17,994 nucleotides of DNA, taken from positions 1 to 17,994 of the forward strand of contig CAZYPK010000110.1 in NCBI GenBank assembly GCA_964649195.1, given 5' to 3'. The stretch comes from JTS-RE9 sp964649195 (GTDB taxonomy: Bacteria; Planctomycetota; Phycisphaerae; Phycisphaerales; Phycisphaeraceae). Shown piece after piece: positions 13,870 to 17,994 of the stretch. Below the pieces are notes generated by a model. It was given only the letters and a program-made list of their open reading frames with translations. It was not told the origin of the DNA and did not search any database. Position 1 is the first letter of the stretch; every line of letters begins with the position of its first letter. Both the position numbers and the translations under genes were made by a program.

Positions 13870-15060
13870 ATGGGTGAAGTCATCCCCCGCCAACCGCCCG
13901 GCCTGCTCTTCACGGCTTTCGAGCCAAGCGGCGATCAACTTGCCGCGCCGGTGATCGCGGAGCTTCGGTCGAATCATCCGCGGATCCCGATTTACGCCAT
14001 CGGCGGGCCGCGCATGAAGGCCGCAGGTGCGACGCTCATCGAACAGACCGGCGAACATGCCGTGATGCTCCTGGGCGCGGTGGGCCACGCGCTGGAACAT
14101 CGCCGCCGCATCAACCGATTGGCCGGCTGGCTGGCGCTCCATCCCATCGTCGGCCACATCCCGGTGGACTCCCCCGCCGCCAACTGGGCCATCTGCAAAC
14201 TCGTGCGCTCGGCGCAGCCCGCCGCAAAAATCATGCACCTGGTCATGCCGCAGATATGGGCATGGGGCGGCTGGCGCATCCGCAAGCTCCGCAAACTCAC
14301 CGACCATGTCCTGTGCATCCTTCCCTTCGAGCCGGCCTGGCTCAAGGCGCGCTCCATCAACGCCACCTTCGTCGGCCACCCGCTCTACACCGATCTCAAG
14401 TCAACCATTCACGATCCCGTTGCGATCGAGATGCCTGCCGGTTCGCCAAAGCTCGCCCTGCTGCCAGGCTCGCGGCCCGGTGAACACAAGCGAAACTGGC
14501 CGATGATGCTGGACATCTTTCGCACGTTGCGGGCGAAGCACGCACAACTCACCGGCATCGTCGCGGCAGTCGATGAACCCGGGGCCGATCGCATCCGGTC
14601 GCTGACCGCAGGAGCGTGGCCCGACTCGCTGCATCTGCGGATCGGGGCGGTCAACGAGGCGCTGCGCTGGTGCGATGCGGCCCTGGTCGTCTCCGGCACG
14701 GCCACCCTGCACACCGCCGTCTTCGAGAAGCCAATGGTCGCGGTTTACAACGTCAGCCGATTCACATGGCACGCCCTGGGCCGATGGCTGGTGAGCACGC
14801 GCACCTTCGCGCTGCCGAACCTGCTGGCGCAGGGACCGGAAGCGACGGGACGAATGGGCCGGATCGTGCCCGAGTTCGTGCCGCACTTTGGCGATGCGAA
14901 GCCGGTGGCCCAGGCGATGGACGGTCTGCTCAGTGACGCCGGCGCCCGCGAAAAACAGATCGCAGCCCTGCGGACGATCGGCAAGCCGTTCGAACCACTG
15001 CGCTTCGCCGAGCGCGCCGCGGCAGCGATTGATGAACAGGTCAGAGCCGTTGAAAAATGA
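13870..15060 (+). CDS. lpxB: Lipid A disaccharide synthase LpxB (divergent)
   Basis: LpxB joins UDP-diacylglucosamine and lipid X to form the lipid A disaccharide at the inner membrane. The 396-residue product shows EPSGD at 18-22, GGPRMKAAG at 45-53, an aspartate (D100) where the family has D-x-PDFN but here DSPAANW, MPQIWAW at 126-132, LPFE, FVGHPL at 167-172, LLPGSR and VSGTATLHTA. The last motif normally reads SGTATLE, so His replaces the usual Glu. The start at 13870 gives a normal N-terminus but has no clear ribosome binding site; an in-frame ATG at 13825 is less likely. The TGA stop overlaps the first bases of repeat copy D. No other lpx genes are adjacent. Confidence 0.9.
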   Translation: MGEVIPRQPPGLLFTAFEPSGDQLAAPVIAELRSNHPRIPIYAIGGPRMKAAGATLIEQTGEHAVMLLGAVGHALEHRRRINRLAGWLALHPIVGHIPVDSPAANWAICKLVRSAQPAAKIMHLVMPQIWAWGGWRIRKLRKLTDHVLCILPFEPAWLKARSINATFVGHPLYTDLKSTIHDPVAIEMPAGSPKLALLPGSRPGEHKRNWPMMLDIFRTLRAKHAQLTGIVAAVDEPGADRIRSLTAGAWPDSLHLRIGAVNEALRWCDAALVVSGTATLHTAVFEKPMVAVYNVSRFTWHALGRWLVSTRTFALPNLLAQGPEATGRMGRIVPEFVPHFGDAKPVAQAMDGLLSDAGAREKQIAALRTIGKPFEPLRFAERAAAAIDEQVRAVEK

Positions 15061-15176
15061 GCCGCGACGTAACACGTCGCGGAGATGAACGGGAAGGAAA
15101 CGTGCCCCTCGCGCGAGGAATTGAAGAACTCGCCGTTTACGAAGGCAGCGAGGAAATCCGCCACCCCGACGCAAAA
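15059..15176. repeat. Hairpin-bounded repeat, copy D (one end)
   Basis: GAGCCGCGACG begins within the lpxB stop codon. The hairpin at 15062-15082 is CCGCGACGT/ACGTCGCGG with loop AAC, the same stem variant as copy C. The next ~40 bases (AGATGAACG, GTGCCCCTCGCGCGAGGA) match the interior of copies A to C, after which similarity fades; the second hairpin is absent. The remaining stretch to 15274 shows no gene. Confidence 0.8.
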
Positions 15177-15274
15177 TGAGCGAGCCGACGTTGTTGTGCG
15201 AGACGGTCGAATAGGGTGAAACCGGCCCTGCACCGCTGCCGGCGCCTTCCCTTCCGTGCTATCGTTCCGGCATA

Positions 15275-15510
15275 TTGAGCACCGCTGAGATCATTGCGGA
15301 GTTGCCCCGACTGAGTTCCGCGGAACTGGCCCAGGTGGAAGCCAAGCTGAAGGAGCTTGCCAAGCTGGCCTGCGGAGCACAAGCCGGCCCCATCGCGGCA
15401 CATCCCGCGCTGGCATCTGGAAGGATCGCACCGATCTTCCCGACGACCCGGTCGAGGCGTCGAAACAATTGCGCCAGCGCATGATGCGCCGGACGGATGC
15501 AGCCGGGTAA
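15275..15510 (+). pseudogene. Frameshifted antitoxin-like gene without its toxin
   Basis: From TTG 15275 the frame encodes STAEIIAELPRLSSAELAQV, a helical opening I associate with small chromosomal antitoxins. After HPAL (near 15411) the continuing sense lies in another frame: GIWKDRTDLPDDPVEASKQL, then RQRMMRRTDAAG and TAA at 15508. One extra G at about 15411 would join them into a 78-residue protein. The loss of one base may be a real mutation or an assembly error. No ribosome binding site precedes the TTG. AAGGAGG and an ATG at 15522 follow the stop, as expected for a downstream toxin, but only a few plausible residues (MTSGMFD) remain. Confidence 0.6.
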
Positions 15511-15763
15511 GGAGGCCAGTCATGACCAGCGGGATGTTCGACTGGCCTTCCCCCGTCTCCGCGTCGTCCGTGCCTATTGAGGAACGATGCTCGACCGCCT
15601 CCCCTGAGTGTGTCGAACGAACCGCAATGGGATCGGGGGTGTTGGGGTCCAAGCGAGCAGGGTGGGTTGAGGCTCGGCGAAACCCACCATCGGGAGAGAG
15701 GCGGCATCCGAAGTCCGTTCGCTGTGGGGGTGGGTCGCGGATTCAATCCATCCTGCTTGCTTG
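15511..15763. other. Degraded stretch, remnant of a toxin start plus repeat
   Basis: A strong ribosome binding site (AAGGAGG, about 15508-15514) precedes ATG 15522, but the frame after MTSGMFD looks like non-coding sequence and the other frames have early stops or no family pattern. A repeat hairpin lies at 15661-15688. I see no intact gene. The likely history is loss of the toxin partner of the upstream antitoxin-like gene. Confidence 0.45.
15661..15688. repeat. GGTGGGTT/AACCCACC hairpin repeat
   Basis: GGTGGGTT (15661-15668) pairs perfectly with AACCCACC (15681-15688) around a 12-base loop. Hairpins with these arms are a recurrent intergenic repeat type in many bacteria; that is general knowledge, not a search result. 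It lies in gene-free sequence. Confidence 0.55.
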
Positions 15764-16196
15764 CTACACCGTTGCCGGATCGACGACCGTCGCACCCAAC
15801 CCGCTGAAATCTCCGCCGTTGAACGTGAGCAGCCGCGTGATGCCGTAGCACTGCATCGCCGCCGCCAGCCGCGCATCGTGCGCCCGGAATCCTCGGATCC
15901 CGCGCGTTTTCACCAGCTCATGCCACCGCGCCGGCAGGTCTTCGCGGTCGGGCAGGAGCGTGAACCGCCGCTGAAAGAAACCAAGCCATTGGCTCGCCTG
16001 CTTGGTCGTCATCCCCAACCCATATTGTGGCGGGCATGCGCGTCGCGATGGCCCAGAACTCATAAAGATTCTGCGGGACGATGACCAATCGCTCGCCCTG
16101 TGCAGGCAGGATGCGCATCGCCCGACGTGCCGCCGCGCACTGAGGGTCACCGGAGTTGGTGATCCGGCCGAGCAGGTTGGTGTCCATCAGGATCAT
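15764..16196 (-). pseudogene. PIN-domain toxin (VapC-like), frameshifted
   Basis: PIN toxins are metal-dependent RNases. The N-terminal part starts at 16196 with MILMDTN (D5) and includes NLYEFWAIATR (E46). The sense then moves by one base near 16034-16040 to continue as PPQYGLGMTTKQASQWLGFF, with HDARLAAAM and LTFNGGDF supplying the other acidic residues and VVDPATV at the end. Total length is 433 bases, one more than a multiple of three, so one surplus base explains it. Without the shift it would be about 143 residues, normal for the family. The start overlaps the antitoxin stop as ATGA. The shift could be a real inactivation or a sequencing error. Confidence 0.8.
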
Positions 16197-16423
16197 TCAC
16201 CGGGCATTCTGGTGTAGATCGTCTCGCGCGAGTAGTCCACATCCTTGACGTTGACCATGTACGGCTCCATCTCCGCGAAGATATCTTCGACATTCTGGTC
16301 CTTCGCCGTCGGCGCAGGGGCCGGTTCCTCAATGAAGACGATGGCCTCGCGCACCTCGCCTTCCAGGCCGGCGACTTTCTGCGCGATCTCCTGTTTCGAT
16401 CCCGTGAGCACGCGAACGGTCAT
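16193..16423 (-). CDS. Antitoxin of the PIN toxin
   Basis: The 76-residue acidic product (TVRVLTGSKQEIAQ, REAIVFIEEPAPAPT, VEDIFAEMEPYMVNV, YSRETIYTRMPGE) lies directly upstream of, and overlaps by ATGA, a PIN toxin gene. That order, size and coupling are typical of type II antitoxins, and I associate the sequence pattern with PIN partners in planctomycetes. No AbrB, RHH or Phd DNA-binding motif is obvious. ATG 16423 is preceded by GAGGA at good spacing and by a strong -10 box. Confidence 0.75.
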   Translation of the reverse strand: MTVRVLTGSKQEIAQKVAGLEGEVREAIVFIEEPAPAPTAKDQNVEDIFAEMEPYMVNVKDVDYSRETIYTRMPGE

Positions 16424-16442
16424 GGTGTATCCTCGTGACCTT

Positions 16443-16470
16443 ATTATATCCGACTCGCCACCGACACCAA
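16443..16470 (-). promoter_or_regulatory. Promoter of the antitoxin-toxin operon
   Basis: On the minus strand a perfect TATAAT (16443-16448) is preceded by TTGGTG (16465-16470) with 16 bases between. Transcription would begin near 16436, giving a leader of about 13 bases that still includes GAGGA before the antitoxin start. Confidence 0.55.
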
Positions 16471-16547
16471 CCCCGTCGGTCCAATCGCCCGCAGATTCTT
16501 GCAGCACTCTCTCACTCGATCACATGCTCTGGCGGTCCGAGCCGACG

Positions 16548-16580
16548 GGTGGCTGAAGGCTTGGCGCAAGCCCCGGCCGG
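16548..16580. repeat. Repeat module shared with 143-232
   Basis: GGGTGGCTG, AGGCTTGGCGCAAGCC and CCCGGCCG occur in the same order as in the loop region of the inverted repeat at 143-232, where AGGCTTTGCGCAAGCC differs by one base. The centre folds as GGCTT/AAGCC. It lies in the 306-base gap between the antitoxin start and the 71-residue gene, where I see no other clear feature before 16640. Confidence 0.6.
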
Positions 16581-16646
16581 ATGCGCCTTCTCGCACCGGA
16601 TCACCTGTGCCGTGAATCGATGCCCGCCGTGACATGCGATGATCAG

Positions 16647-16733
16647 ATGTTAAAAACGGCGAAGCGAAATTCGGATCGGCTGAAAGTCCCGGTGATCTCC
16701 GTCATTGCCGCAGGCAAGGAGTTGATGCAATGA
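16647..16733 (+). CDS. Short ORF coupled to the 71-residue gene
   Basis: From ATG 16647 the frame encodes 28 residues (MLKTAKRNSDRLKVPVISVI then AAGKELMQ) and its TGA overlaps the next ATG as ATGA. In-frame ATGs at 16620 and 16581 would lengthen it into repeat sequence. No ribosome binding site is seen. It may be the remaining C-terminal part of a broken gene, a leader peptide, or not coding. Confidence 0.35.
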   Translation: MLKTAKRNSDRLKVPVISVIAAGKELMQ

Positions 16734-16945
16734 GTGCCATCTTTCTTTCTCCCGTTGAACTGCGCACGCGCGGCTTCGACGCCCTCGTTGCGGCGCTGGG
16801 CTGGGTCAATGCGGTTCGTTTCATACAACAGTATGAGCCGAGCCGGTTGAATTATGTGGAGGAGCGCGACGCGATTCTGCCGGATTGGAATGCACAGGAA
16901 ATGATTCGTCGCATGGTGAATCGAAAGTCCGGCCGGCCTGCATGA
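16730..16945 (+). CDS. Small conserved-looking protein of unknown function
   Basis: The 71-residue product (SPVELRTRGFDALVAALGWV, NAVRFIQQYEPS, YVEERDAILPDWNAQEM) resembles small bacterial proteins I have seen beside putative toxins, but I can give it no function. GGAG lies 8 bases before the ATG, and the start overlaps the stop of the short upstream ORF. Mostly helical with a basic end (RRMVNRKSGRPA). It could be an antitoxin; that is inference from size and setting. Confidence 0.7.
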   Translation: MSAIFLSPVELRTRGFDALVAALGWVNAVRFIQQYEPSRLNYVEERDAILPDWNAQEMIRRMVNRKSGRPA

Positions 16946-17002
16946 CGAAACCATTGGTGCGTCTGCATCGAGCCTTGACGTGCCTTACATCTTCATCCGA
17001 TT

Positions 17003-17036
17003 GATGGCACTGGCAGCATAGCCTGCCAGTGCCATC
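17003..17036. terminator. Perfect 14-bp hairpin 3' of the zinc-finger gene
   Basis: GATGGCACTGGCAG pairs exactly with CTGCCAGTGCCATC around CATAGC. It lies 39 bases beyond the stop of the minus-strand gene at 17076 and 57 bases beyond the stop of the + strand 71-residue gene, so it could end both transcripts. No T-tract follows. Its CACTGG/CCAGTG core also occurs in the ftsK palindrome. Confidence 0.55.
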
Positions 17037-17075
17037 ACCGAACCCCAGCTTTCATGGTGTTGGTAGGCGATGCGG

Positions 17076-17285
17076 TTATCCTCGGTGAGTGTCACATAAA
17101 GTCTTCCAAAAGTGCTCGTAAGGCAGAAATGACTCATGCCGGGCACGCCAGTGCGCATCAATGCCGTCCCAACCGTTTCCGCGGAATACATGTTTACATA
17201 TGGGACACACGCGTCGGCCTTCTTTCGGAGTATCGTGTTGGCAACCAATGCACTGCGGGGACCTCTGCTCATCATGTGTGTTCAT
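17076..17285 (-). CDS. Small C2H2-type zinc-finger protein
   Basis: The 69-residue product has C12-X2-C15 and C27-X2-C30, followed by H45-X4-H50. C27 to H50 has the layout of a C2H2 finger (CPIC, F34 three residues on, I42 two residues before H45). The C-terminal part, FLPYEHFWKTLCDTHRG, resembles the ends of small bacterial proteins I have seen with a GWDGIDAHWR box, but their function is not known to me. Nucleic-acid binding is the obvious guess. AGAGG precedes the ATG at 17285, 13 bases after the lipoprotein gene's stop, so the two are probably one operon. Confidence 0.72.
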   Translation of the reverse strand: MNTHDEQRSPQCIGCQHDTPKEGRRVCPICKHVFRGNGWDGIDAHWRARHESFLPYEHFWKTLCDTHRG

Positions 17286-17298
17286 GTAGGAACCTCTT

Positions 17299-17619
17299 TT
17301 ACTTCTTGGATTCTGCGAGTTTGATTGCGCGCCATATCTCGTATGCTGCGATAGTCTCCCGTGAAAACTTCCCGGATCTGAAATCGTCATCAACAAAGAC
17401 CCAAGGCACATCGCCAGTCTCCACCGCCTCGACTAAAATCTGGACCGCCGGAGCGAATGGTCCTTCCATCTTGGTCGCAGTGTCCATGAGTTTCTTCCTC
17501 GCATCGGTTGCCGATATTCCTTTTCCACTGCCGGCGCTCAAAGGAGCATTTTTTTCGCTGTCGCAGCCAAGCAGAACAGCAAGGAGTACGACGATCAGAC
17601 TGCCGACTACTTTTCGCAT
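17299..17619 (-). CDS. Small predicted lipoprotein
   Basis: The 106-residue product starts MRKVVGSLIVVLLAVLLGC, a lipoprotein signal peptide with Cys19 as the lipidated residue. The mature part has a short Ser/Gly linker and a compact domain with ATDARKKLMDTATKMEGPF and VPWVFVDDDFRSGKFSRETI. I do not recognise the family. AAAGG lies about 8-9 bases before the ATG. It is upstream of the zinc-finger gene with 13 bases between. Confidence 0.72.
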   Translation of the reverse strand: MRKVVGSLIVVLLAVLLGCDSEKNAPLSAGSGKGISATDARKKLMDTATKMEGPFAPAVQILVEAVETGDVPWVFVDDDFRSGKFSRETIAAYEIWRAIKLAESKK

Positions 17620-17790
17620 GTTCGTTAGCCTTTCATCGTCTGGCGACCTGCCATCCAGTTGCAAGCCGCGTGCGGAGCAAGACACACAGTTCCAGAACAA
17701 AACAGATTTTTCAATGTCACGAATAAGAGGCGCTGACAGTGACGGTTTGTATATGAAAACAGATTCACCATTGCTGGATCAAGCCGTATG

Positions 17791-17820
17791 TGCCATGTCA
17801 TGGAAAATCATGTCATGGCA
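17791..17820. repeat. ATG-rich inverted repeat in a gene-free stretch
   Basis: TGCCATGTCATG pairs with CATGTCATGGCA with one mismatch around GAAAAT. The surrounding 305 bases (17620-17924) hold no convincing gene; two more small stems occur, GGGGG/CCCCC (17842-17863) and GCCGC/GCGGC (17881-17892), the latter 33 bases beyond the stop of the partial gene at the right edge. Confidence 0.5.
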
Positions 17821-17924
17821 ATCATGTCTTGCGGTTGCGGAGGGGGATTGTTGGATAACCCCCGCGATGTACGTTGCTACGCCGCAAGCGGCTGGGATGT
17901 GAGGTTATTCGGGGGTGCGGATGG

Positions 17925-17994
17925 TCATTGCGTTTGAGGGGCGGATTGAAGGGCGATCTTTGTGATGTACAGGATCAGGCCGCAGCGGTTGGGG
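17925..17994 (-). CDS. C-terminal end of an unidentified protein (partial)
   Basis: Entering from the right edge, one minus-strand frame reads NRCGLILYITKIALQSAPQTQ and stops with TGA at 17925-17927. The stretch is short and hydrophobic; no family can be assigned. Another minus frame stays open slightly longer but is proline- and arginine-rich and looks less like protein. Confidence 0.3.
   Translation of the reverse strand, partial: PNRCGLILYITKIALQSAPQTQ

Noticed and set aside
16985..17275. 96-residue minus-strand ORF
   Set aside because: It overlaps the zinc-finger gene in another frame and runs through the perfect hairpin at 17003-17036. The zinc-finger frame has the better start signal and motifs.

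Overview
The window is a GC-rich bacterial chromosome segment, most likely from a planctomycete (a Phycisphaerae-like lineage). That is inference from the mix of a secreted FGly-type sulfatase, a DUF420 membrane protein, a CGKGC-type membrane-anchored protein, DciA, a divergent LpxB and many intergenic hairpin repeats; no rRNA is present to confirm it. A run of ten N inside cysK shows a draft assembly, probably a metagenome bin or single-cell genome. LpxB implies a lipid A-making, diderm envelope.

Layout. 1-88 is the tail of a + strand gene. 246-3136 is a minus-strand block: a membrane-anchored protein of unknown function, a DUF420 protein and a sulfatase. 3519-5273 is a SulP anion transporter bracketed by two inverted copies of a ~200-bp composite repeat. 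5554-6332 is dciA overlapping a small lipoprotein gene by ATGA. A 313-base divergent gap with a perfect 34-bp inverted repeat separates these from ftsK (6646-9273). Then follow, all on the minus strand, pdxJ, lipA, tpx, an 84-residue protein, a HEPN-domain protein and cysK (9460-13776), and divergently lpxB (13870-15060). From 15060 to the right edge the content is accessory: a frameshifted orphan antitoxin, an antitoxin/PIN pair whose toxin is frameshifted, a small coupled-gene pair, a lipoprotein with a C2H2 zinc-finger protein, and the tail of another gene.

The housekeeping genes cover cell division (ftsK), helicase loading (dciA), PLP synthesis (pdxJ), lipoate synthesis (lipA), peroxide defence (tpx), cysteine synthesis (cysK) and lipid A (lpxB). 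Sulfatase, SulP and CysK could together release, import and assimilate sulfate, but they are not one operon.

The most unusual content lies between the genes. (1) A hairpin-bounded repeat family occurs in four copies; its 9-bp GTT-loop stem shows compensatory changes, and five of its six hairpins lie within 14 bases of a stop codon. (2) A composite repeat and the lipA-pdxJ spacer are built from different tandem units that share a 7-bp period; the one copy that runs into a coding sequence has a 6-bp period instead. (3) Several further long inverted repeats are present. A HEPN plus unknown-partner pair and a bacterial C2H2 zinc-finger protein are the protein-level candidates for something undescribed.
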